Of a stretch of DNA of 37,614 nt, positions 26,001 through 34,565 are shown in pieces. Under the pieces are notes generated by a model, which was not told the origin of the DNA, searched no databases, and was given only the letters and a program-made list of their open reading frames with translations. Within the stretch, counting starts at the first letter, position 1, and each line of letters opens with the position of its first letter. A program made the translations under genes and the position numbers. The stretch lies in the NCBI GenBank assembly GCA_002390675.1, contig DGPZ01000076.1, positions 1 to 37,614 on the forward strand, given 5' to 3'. This stretch comes from Deltaproteobacteria bacterium UBA4427 (GTDB lineage: Bacteria > Myxococcota_A > UBA9160 > UBA4427).

Positions 26001-26951
26001 TCTCGCGCAGCCCTGCGACGTGATTGGTCCGAAACGACCTGGCGCATGCAAAAGCTCCGTGATGACCCGGCTTGCGCGGATGAGGAGCAAGCGGCGCGAT
26101 GTGACCTAGACGATCCCGGGCTTACTACGCACATACCCTTCCCCTTGCAAACGGGCTTCTCGATCACCGGCGTGGCGCGCCCGCAGATGGCGATCCTGCG
26201 AGAGCAAGGTGTCAACGGGCAGATCGAAATGGCTGCCGCCTTCGACCGCGCAGGATTTGAGACGGTCGATGTTCACATGAGTGACCTTATGCACGGACGG
26301 AGATCTCTTGCCGACTTCCAGGGACTCGTGGCCTGCGGCGGTTTCTCCTACGGGGACGTATTAGGTGCGGGGGGCGGCTGGGCGAAGTCGGTGCTCTTCC
26401 ACGAAAGACTCCGAGAAGAGTTCGCAACATTTTTCGCCGCCCCCGAACGATTTGCACTCGGAGTCTGCAACGGCTGTCAAATGCTCTCCGTAATGTCGGA
26501 CCTGATTCCCGGCGCCGAGGATTGGCCTCGCTTTGTTCAAAACCGCTCGGAGCAGTTCGAAGCGCGGCTCGCCATGGTCCAGATCGAAGAAAATCCGTCG
26601 ATCCTGCTCCGCGACATGGAAGGTGCCCGATTGCCGATCGCCGTTGCCCATGGAGAAGGAAGAGTTGAGTGGTCCGGCGACGCGTCACGCAGCCGCGCGG
26701 AAGACTCCGGGCTCATTGCCGCACGATTCGTCGATGGTCACGGCCAAGTCGCCACGCGCTACCCCGCGAACCCCAACGGCTCTCCCGACGGCGTCACCGC
26801 GCTCACCACGGCCGACGGACGGGTCACTATCATGATGCCCCACCCAGAACGCGTCTTTCGAACCGTCCAGCATTCATGGGCGCCTAGCACTTGGGGCGAG
26901 GAGGCACCGTGGCTCCGCATGTTCCGCAACGCGAGAGCGTGGCTGGCCTAG
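23046..26951 (+). CDS. purL: Phosphoribosylformylglycinamidine synthase (fused PurL-PurQ)
   Basis: Fourth step of purine synthesis: FGAR, glutamine and ATP to FGAM. The 1301-residue protein is the single-chain form known from E. coli (1295) and eukaryotes. Order of domains: N-terminal PurS-like domain (1-about 150), linker, two FGAM synthase ATP-binding halves (with SEHCRHKIF and GGPAMLIGLGGGAASS), and a C-terminal class I glutaminase. The glutaminase nucleophile is Cys1141 in GVCNGCQM, and the C-terminal MPHPERVFR supplies the His/Glu of the triad. I chose ATG 23046 because MLSLRGAPAHS matches the E. coli start and GAGG precedes it by five bases. A GTG at 23001 would add 15 residues. It lies 80 bases before purB on the same strand, making a purine gene pair. 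Confidence 0.97.
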   Translation: MLSLRGAPAHSDARRRRLLSTLRASDPGLSDIETTSIFFIEVERPLSAKEQIVLDALLRDGIDGGTGGEANSTPEADVLELIVVPRFGTISPWSSKATEIVLNCGLDAVKRVERGTVYRLIGAGASDTGGAFSAQIHDRMTETVILVEKEAEALFAHAEPAPFQTVDVLERGANAIREADQKLGLALAPDEVDYLVASFRELQRDPTDVELMMFAQANSEHCRHKIFNADWTIDGEEKDISLFSMIRNTTKQSPDGVLSAYSDNAAVMAGSDGGRFQPDPKTGVYGQIDEPAQILMKVETHNHPTAISPFPGAATGSGGEIRDEGATGRGGKPKAGLTGFSVSNLLIPDGKQPWEIDPGKPSRIASALDIMLEAPIGGAAFNNEFGRPNLAGYFRTYCQEIRGPEGSEVRGYHKPIMLAGGLGNVRPMHVDKLDTPAGSKVVVLGGPAMLIGLGGGAASSMATGTSAENLDFASVQRGNPEIERRCQEVIDRCVALGDENPILCIHDVGAGGLSNAIPEILDHSHLGGRINLRDVPNLEPGMSPLEIWCCEAQERYVVTISPARLADFEALCERERCPYAVLGEATTERDLLVEDSHFDSLERQPIDVPLAVILDKPPKMHRDAKRADKPKEAFESDVIDPEEAIRRVLRLPTVGDKTFLISIGDRTVTGMVARDQMVGPWQVPVADAAVTTSGFSTFTGEAMAIGERTPIALIDARAAARMTVGEALTNLASAPVPSTNQIKLSANWMAPAGHVGEDAKLYDAVETVGMELCPALGIAIPVGKDSMSMRTVWEEDGEEKSVTSPLSLIVTAFAPVDDARLSLTPELQHKADSILLLIDLGFGQNRLGASALAQVYGAIGNEAPDLEDPAKLRGFFDAIQRLLREQRLLAYHDRSDGGLTATIAEMAFAGGTGVNIELESLSGSTLGKLFNEELGAVVQIRAEDRDAVFATFLEFGLKDALHEIGGLRDDDRVMILEGGHTVFDSSRAALRRDWSETTWRMQKLRDDPACADEEQAARCDLDDPGLTTHIPFPLQTGFSITGVARPQMAILREQGVNGQIEMAAAFDRAGFETVDVHMSDLMHGRRSLADFQGLVACGGFSYGDVLGAGGGWAKSVLFHERLREEFATFFAAPERFALGVCNGCQMLSVMSDLIPGAEDWPRFVQNRSEQFEARLAMVQIEENPSILLRDMEGARLPIAVAHGEGRVEWSGDASRSRAEDSGLIAARFVDGHGQVATRYPANPNGSPDGVTALTTADGRVTIMMPHPERVFRTVQHSWAPSTWGEEAPWLRMFRNARAWLA

Positions 26952-27031
26952 TCCTAAACACGTCCGATTCCTGAGTCCTGATTCGATAACCGGAGCACTC
27001 CTCGCTCCCATCCCGATTGAGAAACGAAACT

Positions 27032-28426
27032 ATGCCCGCAACGCTTTCCGACAACCACGATTCTCTCCTCGCCATCTCGCCTCTAGATGGCCGATACAAA
27101 AATAAGCTCGACGACCTTCGGCCGATTGTCAGTGAGTTCGGCCTAATCAAGTCGCGCGTTCACGTCGAGATTCGTTGGCTCGAAGCGCTCGCGGCAGCGC
27201 CGGCGATCGCCGAAGTGGCTCCCTTTTCGACAAAGGCGAGCGCCCACCTCAATGCGCTTCTTTCAGACTTCTCTCCGAAGGACGCCGCGGCGATCAGGCA
27301 GATCGAAGCCACTACGAACCATGATGTCAAAGCCGTCGAGTATTGGATCAAGGATAAGCTAGGCACCGACGAAGAACTGGCGGCAACGCTCGAGTTCGTC
27401 CATTTCGCCTGCACCTCCGAGGACATCAACAACCTCTCATATGCCATGATGCTTAAGCAGGCGCGAGATGCCGTGGTCCTTCCCGAGATGGATAGCCTGA
27501 TCACTGTGCTCCGCGGCCTTTCCGGCGAGCATGCCGCATTGCCAATGCTCGCCCGAACCCATGGCCAGCCCGCCACTCCTACGACCCTCGGTAAAGAAAT
27601 CGCGAATGTCGGCGCAAGACTCGTTCGCCAGCGTGACCAACTGGCAGCGCTCCAGATATTGGGCAAGGCCAATGGCGCGGTCGGCAGCTACGCGGCCCAT
27701 GCCGTGACCTACCCCGAAGTCGACTGGGAAGCCCACACGAAAGCCTTCGTCGAGGCCCTCGGCCTGACTTGGAATCCGATGACGACACAGATCGAGCCCC
27801 ACGACTGGATCGCGGAATACTTTCACGCGCTGATCCGCTTCAACACCATTCTGCTCGACTTCTCTCGCGACCTCTGGAGCTATATCTCGATCGGGTATTT
27901 CAAGCAGCACCTCATCGATGGCGAAGTTGGCTCCTCGACCATGCCTCATAAGGTAAATCCGATTGACTTCGAAAATGCCGAGGGCAACCTTGGAATGGCG
28001 AATGCGGTATTAGGCCACCTCGCGGAGAAGCTTCCAGTTTCACGCTGGCAGCGCGACTTGTCGGATTCGACGGCTCTGCGCAATGTCGGGCTCGGGGTTG
28101 GACACGGCGTTCTCGCCATTCGGTCCACAATGCGGGGGCTCAAGAAACTCGCAGTCGATCCAGCGAAACTAGCCTTAGATCTGGACTCGAATCAGGCAGT
28201 CCTGGCTGAGGCAATTCAGACCGTCATGCGGCGACACGGGATCGAAGAGCCTTATGAAAAACTGAAGGCGCTCACCCGCGGCCAAGAAATCAACGCGAAG
28301 ACCCTCGCGGCTTTCGTTGCAACGCTCGACATGCCCGAGGATGCCAAGCAGAGCCTCGCCGAACTCACCCCAGGACGTTATGTCGGAATCGCCGCTGAAT
28401 TGGCCGACCGCTTCGCGAAGGGATAA
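27032..28426 (+). CDS. purB: Adenylosuccinate lyase
   Basis: Catalyses two beta-eliminations in purine synthesis (SAICAR to AICAR, and adenylosuccinate to AMP). At 464 residues it is of the E. coli PurB type (456): SPLDGRY near the N-terminus, TTNHDVKAVEY, HFACTSEDINN, ARTHGQPATPTT (with the catalytic His), and the mobile signature loop GSSTMPHKVNP (300-310) carrying the catalytic Ser. QRDLSDSTALRN and PYEKLKALTRG are also diagnostic. ATG 27032 is preferred over TTG 27017. Both lack a strong SD, and the first five codons of the longer frame carry no family sequence. It follows purL and precedes trkA by 30 bases, so purL-purB-trkA-trkH may share transcription. Confidence 0.97.
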   Translation: MPATLSDNHDSLLAISPLDGRYKNKLDDLRPIVSEFGLIKSRVHVEIRWLEALAAAPAIAEVAPFSTKASAHLNALLSDFSPKDAAAIRQIEATTNHDVKAVEYWIKDKLGTDEELAATLEFVHFACTSEDINNLSYAMMLKQARDAVVLPEMDSLITVLRGLSGEHAALPMLARTHGQPATPTTLGKEIANVGARLVRQRDQLAALQILGKANGAVGSYAAHAVTYPEVDWEAHTKAFVEALGLTWNPMTTQIEPHDWIAEYFHALIRFNTILLDFSRDLWSYISIGYFKQHLIDGEVGSSTMPHKVNPIDFENAEGNLGMANAVLGHLAEKLPVSRWQRDLSDSTALRNVGLGVGHGVLAIRSTMRGLKKLAVDPAKLALDLDSNQAVLAEAIQTVMRRHGIEEPYEKLKALTRGQEINAKTLAAFVATLDMPEDAKQSLAELTPGRYVGIAAELADRFAKG

Positions 28427-28456
28427 AACCGATGGTCGCATTGAGCGCGCTGAGTG

Positions 28457-29815
28457 ATGACTAAAAAGACTTATGTCGTTATGGGCGCAGGAGAAGTCGG
28501 GCGCCATCTAGCCCGAAGCCTTTCTGCCAATGGACAGCGGGTCGCTTTGATCGACAGCAATCCCGAGAAACAGATTCTCGTCGACGAAGCCCTCGATGTT
28601 GCATTCGTGCTTGGAAACGGCAGCCACGTCCCCACGCTTGAAGCGGCGGGCGTCTCGAAATGCGAACTTTTCGTGGCCACGAGCTCCTCGGACGAGGCGA
28701 ATCTCGCGGCTTCCCTTCTCGCGAAGCGCCTAGGTGCCAAGCGAACCGTGGTCCGGGTCAAAACGTCACAAGACGTCACTAAATATGGTCGCCTCTATGA
28801 AACGACCTTCGATGCTGATCTACTGCTCTCGACACAGCTTCTCACGACCACGCGCATCCTGAATTACGTCCTCGGCTACAACACTCTCGAAGTCGAGTAC
28901 CTCGCGGGCGGTGCCCTTCAGGTACGTCGCATTGCGATCGAGGCGGGCTCTCCACTCGCTCAGCAACCGCTATCGAAGGCTGATCTGCCCCGCGCTTCGC
29001 TCGTCCTCGCCTTTATCTCGAACGGCGAAGTCGTTGTCCCTTCCGGCGCCGACCGTGCAAAAGTCGGGGACGAAGCCCTGGTGATTGGCACCCCTGCCGC
29101 ACTCGATTTCGTCGAGCGTAGCGTCAGTCAACACTCACGCAGCGTCGACCTGCTTGTGATAGGCGGCGGTGGAGCCACCGCTGAATCCGTGATCGCGAGC
29201 CTCGACGGACATGCCACGCGGATCAAGGTCATCGAATCCAACCGTGAACGCGCGGAAGAACTCGCCGCCATGTTCCCACACCATGAAATCGTGCACGGGG
29301 ATGTCACCGACATGTCTGTACTCTCCTCCGAGGGAATTCAGAATGCTCGTACCTTCATCGCGCTCACAGGTCACGATGAAACCAATTTGATGGCCTGCCT
29401 ATTGGCCCAGGAGCTGGGCGCACGCCACCTAACAGCACTCGTCCAAAAAAGTGAAACCTCAACGCTCTGGCAGAAAGTTGCGGTGATGGACGTCGTCTCT
29501 CCGCGCACGATAGCCGCCGAGCGTATCCAGCAATACATCGACAATAATTTCGAGCCGCATATCGTGTCTTTTGAAAATGGCGCTGCCGAGTTCATCAATT
29601 GCCACGTCTATCCCCAAAGCCCCGCTGCCGACCAGACACTCATGGACATCGAAGTGCCGCAGGGCTTGATTGTCGCCGCCATTCTGCGCAACGGGCACGC
29701 GACGATCCCCCGTGGTCGCGACCGGCTAGAAACGGGCGACGACGTCATACTTTTCGTCCGAAGCAGCGAGGCCGGTATGGCGCAGCTTCTTTTCCCCGGC
29801 CCGGGCACGGAGTAG
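28457..29815 (+). CDS. trkA: Trk K+ uptake regulatory subunit TrkA
   Basis: Cytoplasmic nucleotide-binding ring that gates the TrkH potassium channel. The 452-residue protein is a tandem duplication, as in E. coli TrkA (458). RCK-N 1 has YVVMGAGEVGRHLARSL (G-x-G-x-x-G) followed by Asp in LIDSN. RCK-C 1 runs to about residue 220. RCK-N 2 has LLVIGGGGATAES, an altered dinucleotide fold, and RCK-C 2 ends the protein (EVPQGLIVAAI, RDRLETGDDVILFV). ATG 28457 is chosen; a GTG just before it (28454) is equally possible. The trkH start follows the stop by six bases, a tight operon. Confidence 0.95.
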   Translation: MTKKTYVVMGAGEVGRHLARSLSANGQRVALIDSNPEKQILVDEALDVAFVLGNGSHVPTLEAAGVSKCELFVATSSSDEANLAASLLAKRLGAKRTVVRVKTSQDVTKYGRLYETTFDADLLLSTQLLTTTRILNYVLGYNTLEVEYLAGGALQVRRIAIEAGSPLAQQPLSKADLPRASLVLAFISNGEVVVPSGADRAKVGDEALVIGTPAALDFVERSVSQHSRSVDLLVIGGGGATAESVIASLDGHATRIKVIESNRERAEELAAMFPHHEIVHGDVTDMSVLSSEGIQNARTFIALTGHDETNLMACLLAQELGARHLTALVQKSETSTLWQKVAVMDVVSPRTIAAERIQQYIDNNFEPHIVSFENGAAEFINCHVYPQSPAADQTLMDIEVPQGLIVAAILRNGHATIPRGRDRLETGDDVILFVRSSEAGMAQLLFPGPGTE

Positions 29816-29821
29816 CAATCC

Positions 29822-31267
29822 GTGAATTTCCGGCGAGTGATCCACATCCTCGGCCTCGTGCTCTTCGTATTGAGCGGTGCCCAGCTCGTCCCTCTGCTCT
29901 GGTGTTTCGCGCCCTTCGACGTGGAGTCCGCTACCGGCCTCCTTGCGGGATCAGGCTTTACGGTGGCGCTGGGGGTCGTCTTGCGCAGCCTCGGACGTGA
30001 AGGGGGTGAACTCTACCGCCGAGAAGGCGTGTTGGTCGTGGTCGGCGCCTGGTTGTTGGCCTCCCTTGGAGGCGCGGTTCCCTATTGGGTAAGTGGTGCG
30101 ATTCCGGGCTTCGTCGACGCGCTATTCGAGTCGGTTTCGGGTTTCACGACCACCGGCGCATCCATTCTCACCGACATTGAGTCCATGCCAAGGCCTTTGC
30201 TCTTTTGGCGCAGCCTCACGCAATGGCTCGGCGGCATCGGCATTGTTGTCCTCTTCGTCGCTCTACTATCCGAGCTCGGCCCAGGCGCGCGCTTCCTGTT
30301 TAAGCTGGAAGTCCCGGGGCCAAAATCGGAAATCATGCATGCGCGTGTCCAGGAGACCGCATTTGCCCTCTTCCGGATCTACGTAGGGCTATCTCTCGCT
30401 CAAGCCACAACAATGATGTTATGTGGCGCGTCTTTCTTTGATGCCTTAACTCACACATTTTCGACTGTCTCGACCGGTGGTTTCTCGCCCTACACCGATT
30501 CAGTCGCGCATTTCGGCGCGCTTAATCAAGTTGTGATTTTGCTCTTCATGCTGGCCTCGGGAATCAATTTCGCGCTCTATTACGCGCTTCTACGCCGTCG
30601 CGACGGATCGATCCTTCGAGACCTCGAGCTCAGGGTCTATCTGCTGATCGCCGGGCTGGCGTCTGCGGTGGTCGCATTCAATATCTTCGGAACTGATGCC
30701 CATCCCGCATTCGCTAGCGCCGCGCTTAACGGAACATTTCAAGTCGTCTCACTGCTGACGACCACCGGTTTCGCGACCGTAGATTTTGCAGAATGGTCAG
30801 GTACGGCGCACGCTATCCTGGTCAGCCTGATGTTCGTGGGCGGCTGCGCCGGCTCGACCGCAGGTGGCACTAAGGTCATCCGCGTGCTGATTGGCTGGGC
30901 GATCGCTATGCGCGAAGTCCGCCTCACGTTCAGCCCGAACTCCGTGATCGCGATCGCGATAGGTAATCAAATCGTGCCCGAATCCTCGGCACGAAGCGTC
31001 ATCGCACTCCTGCTGCTCTGGGCTCTCGGCTGGGGCGCCGGCGCGCTCCTACTCTCCGTCGGCGATGTCGACCTCGTGACTGCAGCAACCGCGAGCCTGG
31101 CCACGGTTTCGAATATCGGCCCTGGCCTCGCTGAAGTGGGCCCGACCGAGAACTTTGCGTTCTTCGCTACCTGGCAGAAGCTCGTAATGGTGATTCTGAT
31201 GTGGCTAGGCCGGCTCGAGTTTTTCGCAGTCGTGGCGCTCACACTTCCGCGATTCTGGCGGGCCTGA
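29822..31267 (+). CDS. trkH: Trk K+ uptake channel subunit TrkH
   Basis: Inner-membrane pore for K+ entry, 481 residues (E. coli TrkH 483). Four M1-P-M2 repeats are evident from their filter loops: SVSGFTTTGAS (104-114), FSTVSTGGFSPY, LTTTGFATVDF and TVSNIGPGLAEVG. The third repeat is followed by the GGCAGSTAGGTKV intramembrane-loop region. The second repeat keeps the Gly of the TGG filter. GTG 29822 is preceded by GGAG nine bases upstream, overlapping the end of trkA. It works with TrkA, with ATP or NAD(H) binding to TrkA controlling gating. Confidence 0.95.
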   Translation: MNFRRVIHILGLVLFVLSGAQLVPLLWCFAPFDVESATGLLAGSGFTVALGVVLRSLGREGGELYRREGVLVVVGAWLLASLGGAVPYWVSGAIPGFVDALFESVSGFTTTGASILTDIESMPRPLLFWRSLTQWLGGIGIVVLFVALLSELGPGARFLFKLEVPGPKSEIMHARVQETAFALFRIYVGLSLAQATTMMLCGASFFDALTHTFSTVSTGGFSPYTDSVAHFGALNQVVILLFMLASGINFALYYALLRRRDGSILRDLELRVYLLIAGLASAVVAFNIFGTDAHPAFASAALNGTFQVVSLLTTTGFATVDFAEWSGTAHAILVSLMFVGGCAGSTAGGTKVIRVLIGWAIAMREVRLTFSPNSVIAIAIGNQIVPESSARSVIALLLLWALGWGAGALLLSVGDVDLVTAATASLATVSNIGPGLAEVGPTENFAFFATWQKLVMVILMWLGRLEFFAVVALTLPRFWRA

Positions 31268-31693
31268 ATCTCACAGCGAGTCTGCGATCTAAGTAAACGC
31301 GACACTGAGTCAGCGTCAGAACCCCTGCTTCAAAAGCGTCCTAGCTCGAATCCAGATTCCGCCCCTTCTCGACCCGCTCACTTCGAGGAGAGCCTCGATT
31401 CAGGGGTCGAAAGATACGGACCGTCTCGTTATTGTATGTCCGGCCGGGCCGGGCCTGCGCTCGTCCTGAGCGGTACTCCCGGTACCGCCCCAAGCGGACT
31501 TCAGCCCGCGGGATTCCACGACAAACCGGTTCTTTTTCGCGAACTCGGACTGCTCCCTGTGGGTGCGCTCCCAGCCAGTGAATAAGGGACTCACGACTTC
31601 GAATGCCTAGTGCAGCACACGGGCGATCGCTGACTCCTCGGAGCCTCTCAGGCCTCTGTGAGCTGACCAGCGAACCAAAAGGAAATGCCATCC
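31268..31693. other. Gap between trkH and the ipd cluster
   Basis: About 425 bases with no convincing gene. It should contain the control region of ipdA onward. It holds TCGAGG-agag-CCTCGA (31383-31398) and the 19-base palindrome at 31470-31488. A minus-strand frame across it has no family match and poor composition. Confidence 0.5.
31470..31488. promoter_or_regulatory. Palindrome upstream of ipdA, candidate operator
   Basis: GCGGTAC-tcccg-GTACCGC is a perfect inverted repeat with 7-base arms, about 206 bases before ipdA. Its shape suits a dimeric TetR-like repressor such as those that control steroid genes, but it does not resemble the mycobacterial KstR2 box. It could instead be an RNA stem. 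Confidence 0.3.
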
Positions 31694-32542
31694 ATGGACA
31701 AGCGGACTACGGAGCAAGAGGCAGTTGCCGAGCTCCGAGACGGAATGACGATCGGCATCGGAGGCTGGGGCTCCCGGCGTAAGCCGATGTCCATCGTGCG
31801 CGAGATCCTGCGATCGAGCGTGAAAGACCTAACGGTCGTGACCTACGGCGGACCCGATGTCGGGCTCCTCTGCAATGCCGGTAAGGTCAAGAAGCTCACG
31901 TACGGCTTTGTATCCCTTGACTCGATCGCCCTCGAGCCGCATTTCCGAAAGGCGCGGCAGGCTGGTGCGATCGAAGCCGCTGAGCTCGATGAAGGCATGC
32001 TGCAGTGGGGACTCCTGGCCGCCTCGCACAAACTGCCTTTCCTCCCGACCCGTTCCGGCCTCGGCTCCGACGTGATGAAGATCAACCCCGATCTCAAGCT
32101 CGTGAAGTCGCCCTACGACGACGGCGAAGAGTTGGTGGCCATGCCGGCGATTGAGCTCGATGTCGCCTTCATCCACATGAATCGCGGCGACATTCGTGGC
32201 AATGGCCAATACCTCGGCCCGGATCCCTACTTCGATGATATGTATTGCCGCGCGGCCAAGAAGCGCTTCATGACTGTCGAGAAGATCATGGAGACGAGCG
32301 AGATGGCTGGCGCTGGTCCGCTCCAATCCCGCATCATCAATCGCACCATGGTCGATGGCGTAATCGAAGCACCTAACGGTGCACACTTTACAGAGTGCAT
32401 GCCCGACTACGGACGCGACGAGGCCTTCCAGAAGGCCTACGCAGCTACGGCCAAGGACGAAGAAGCCTGGCTCGAGTTCAAGAAGACCTACCTCGACCTC
32501 GACACAGAGACCGAGTACCAAGAGGCGGTGCGCAACCAATGA
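31694..32542 (+). CDS. ipdA: COCHEA-CoA hydrolase subunit alpha, IpdA-like
   Basis: Alpha subunit of a CoA-transferase-fold enzyme. In actinobacteria IpdAB opens the last steroid ring (ring C) of COCHEA-CoA by hydrolysis. The protein (282 residues; mycobacterial IpdA about 290) matches closely from MDKRTTEQEAV through MTIGIGGWGSRRKPM, LTVVTYGGPDVGLL, YGFVSLDSI, DEGMLQWGL, LPFLPTRSGLGSDV, DPYFDDMYC and APNGAHFTECMPDYGRDE. The start at ATG 31694 is favoured because AAAAGGA (31677-31683) lies 10 bases upstream, whereas it lies next to the earlier ATG 31685. Its stop overlaps the ipdB start by four bases. The match to the IpdA subgroup rather than 3-oxoacid CoA-transferases is strong at the sequence level, but the substrate is inferred. 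Confidence 0.92.
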   Translation: MDKRTTEQEAVAELRDGMTIGIGGWGSRRKPMSIVREILRSSVKDLTVVTYGGPDVGLLCNAGKVKKLTYGFVSLDSIALEPHFRKARQAGAIEAAELDEGMLQWGLLAASHKLPFLPTRSGLGSDVMKINPDLKLVKSPYDDGEELVAMPAIELDVAFIHMNRGDIRGNGQYLGPDPYFDDMYCRAAKKRFMTVEKIMETSEMAGAGPLQSRIINRTMVDGVIEAPNGAHFTECMPDYGRDEAFQKAYAATAKDEEAWLEFKKTYLDLDTETEYQEAVRNQ

Positions 32543-33306
32543 GTGAGGCTACCCGCGGTGAAATTTGTGCAGTCGCCTGTGCTGATGCCTTTCGTGGCAA
32601 CGGCGAGATCCTGGCGAGCTGCTTCGGAACGGCACCAGCCATCGGGGCCCGCCTAGCAAAGGCGACCTTTGAGCCCGACCTGCTCATGACCGACGGTGTC
32701 TGCACCGTTGTCGACAACCCGAGTCCCGTCTCTGGCCCGGGCAACGACCTGGTCGTCGAAGCGTGGCTGCCATTCCGAGCAATCTTCGATCACCTCTGGA
32801 ACGGCAACCGACACGTCATCATGGCCGCCAGCCAGATCGATCAGTTCGGCAACCAAAACTTTGCGTGCATCGGCGAACACGCCAAGCCGAAGGCCCAGCT
32901 CCTCGGCATGCGCGGCGCGCCGGGCAATACGATTTCGCATACCACGAGTTATTGGGTCGCTAACCAGACGGCGAAGGTATTCGTGCCGGAAGTGGACATC
33001 GTCTCGGGCGTTGGCAACGACCGAGCCGCGAAGCTCGATCCCGCCTCGACCAAAGCCCACGACATTCGCCTCGTGATCTCCAACCTCGCGGTATACGACT
33101 TCGCGACGCCCGAGAAGCGCATGCGGCTAAAGTCGGTTCACCCCGGCGTCACCGTTGAACAGGTCGTCGAGAACACAGGCTTCGAGCTCGTGATCGATGA
33201 AGTCGTGCCCGAGACACGGATGCCAACCGCGGATGAGCTTGCGCTGATCCGTGACACTCTCGATCCCAAGGGATTCCTCGGACGCGAAGTCCGGAGCCCC
33301 GAATAA
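32539..33306 (+). CDS. ipdB: COCHEA-CoA hydrolase subunit beta, IpdB-like
   Basis: Beta subunit partnering IpdA in steroid ring cleavage. 255 residues against about 250 in mycobacterial IpdB. Matching segments are GEICAVACADAFR, PDLLMTDGVC, EAWLPFRAIFDHLWNGNRHV, IDQFGNQNFACIG, GMRGAPGNTISHTTSYWV, VDIVSGVGNDR and HPGVTVEQV. The ATG at 32539 forms ATGA with the ipdA stop, so the subunits are made in a coupled way. A longer frame opening at 32395 lies inside ipdA and is not used. ipdC follows after 52 bases. Confidence 0.92.
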   Translation: MSEATRGEICAVACADAFRGNGEILASCFGTAPAIGARLAKATFEPDLLMTDGVCTVVDNPSPVSGPGNDLVVEAWLPFRAIFDHLWNGNRHVIMAASQIDQFGNQNFACIGEHAKPKAQLLGMRGAPGNTISHTTSYWVANQTAKVFVPEVDIVSGVGNDRAAKLDPASTKAHDIRLVISNLAVYDFATPEKRMRLKSVHPGVTVEQVVENTGFELVIDEVVPETRMPTADELALIRDTLDPKGFLGREVRSPE

Positions 33307-33358
33307 CACGACTCGGATTGGCCCGGCGGGACTCGCTCCCGACCGAAGGTGGATCCGA

Positions 33359-34432
33359 ATGGAGTCTCAACGTATCGTGGCTACCCCCCTGAAGACGCGC
33401 GTCACCGAGTTGCTCGGTTGTGACTATCCGGTTCTCCAAACGGGAATGGGATGGGTCGCCACGCCGAAACTCGTCGCCGCCGCTTGCAATGCAGGTGCCT
33501 TCGGGTTCCTCGCTGCCGCCACGATTCCGCCGAATGAAGTCGAAGGCGCGATCCTCGAGATCAAAGAGCTCACGGACCGGCCTTTTGGCGTCAACTTCCT
33601 GATGGATGCTCCCGGCGCGGATGTGATCTCGCAAGCGATCATTCGTCAGGGCGTTCGCGCAGCGGGTTACAACCGTGCGCCGAGCGCCGAGTTGATTCAG
33701 TCTCTGAAAGATGGTGGCGTGGTGTGCGTCCCGACCTGCGGTGCGGTCAAACACACCAGTAAAGCCCAACAACTCGGCGCCGATATCATCATCGTCCAAG
33801 GCGGTGAAGGCGGCGGACATACCGGCACGACGCCCTCGACGCTTCTCGCATCAGCGAGCGCCGACTTGGTCGACGTCCCGATTGTCGCAGCAGGTGGCTT
33901 CCGGGATGGACGCGGCTTAGTCGCTGCCCTCGCTTTCGGCGCCGAAGGCGTCGCTATGGGCACCCGCTTCCTGATGACTGCGGAGAGCCCACTCCCGCCG
34001 GCCAGCTTCGAGCGATATCAGAAAGCCAGCATCGCCGATGTTGTCGTGAGTACCGCCCTCGACGGCATGCCACAGCGCATGGTCGCCAACGAACTCCTCG
34101 GCAAGCTCGAAAAAGCTGGCCCGATCCGCAAACTCATTCTCGCCCTGCAGAGCGCGCGAGCACTCCAGGCCGAAACGGGTGCCTCGATTCCGGAACTGCT
34201 GAAGAGCGGCTTCGCGATGCGTCGCAACCAGGGCTTGTCGATCTCTCAAACGATCATGGCCGCCAACGCTCCGATCCTCGCGCGCGTCGGCGTCGCAGAC
34301 GGTGACCCTGTTAACGGCTATCTCGCGAGCGGCACGGTGGCCGGCGTGATCGACGACCGTCCGACCTGCGACGATTTGATCCGCAGCATCATGGAAGAAG
34401 CCGAGCAAACCCTCAAAAGACTCGCGCTCTAG
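33359..34432 (+). CDS. ipdC: IpdC-like flavin-dependent oxidoreductase (nitronate monooxygenase family)
   Basis: TIM-barrel FMN protein of the 2-nitropropane dioxygenase/nitronate monooxygenase superfamily. Within it, this protein matches the IpdC subgroup, which acts on the steroid-derived indane-dione CoA thioester before ring D opening. Similar stretches are LLGCDYPVLQTGMGWVATPK, FGVNFLMDA, MIVQ-like IIIVQGGEGGGHTGTT (FMN phosphate site), IVAAGGFRDGRGLVAALAFG, EGVAMGTRFLMT and DGMPQRMV. The 357 residues agree with mycobacterial IpdC (about 355). ATG 33359 has a good SD (AAGGTGG, 33346-33352). The enzyme's role in the cluster comes from family knowledge and context, since nitronate activity is not expected when it travels with ipdAB and echA20. 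Confidence 0.9.
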   Translation: MESQRIVATPLKTRVTELLGCDYPVLQTGMGWVATPKLVAAACNAGAFGFLAAATIPPNEVEGAILEIKELTDRPFGVNFLMDAPGADVISQAIIRQGVRAAGYNRAPSAELIQSLKDGGVVCVPTCGAVKHTSKAQQLGADIIIVQGGEGGGHTGTTPSTLLASASADLVDVPIVAAGGFRDGRGLVAALAFGAEGVAMGTRFLMTAESPLPPASFERYQKASIADVVVSTALDGMPQRMVANELLGKLEKAGPIRKLILALQSARALQAETGASIPELLKSGFAMRRNQGLSISQTIMAANAPILARVGVADGDPVNGYLASGTVAGVIDDRPTCDDLIRSIMEEAEQTLKRLAL

Positions 34433-34565
34433 CGCCGTCTAGTCTCTCTCGTCAAATCCTTTTCAACCTCCCCAAATCACTCCAACTGCCTTCCTCGCCC
34501 TCGCCCACAAACTGCAACTCGCGCATCTCAAACGTACTCCCACGACCGAGGACCTAACAACCATA

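Noticed and set aside
31341..31691. 116-codon minus-strand frame in the gap before ipdA.
   Set aside because: Arg/Gly/Ser-rich composition, no SD, no family features, and it covers the expected promoter region of ipdA.
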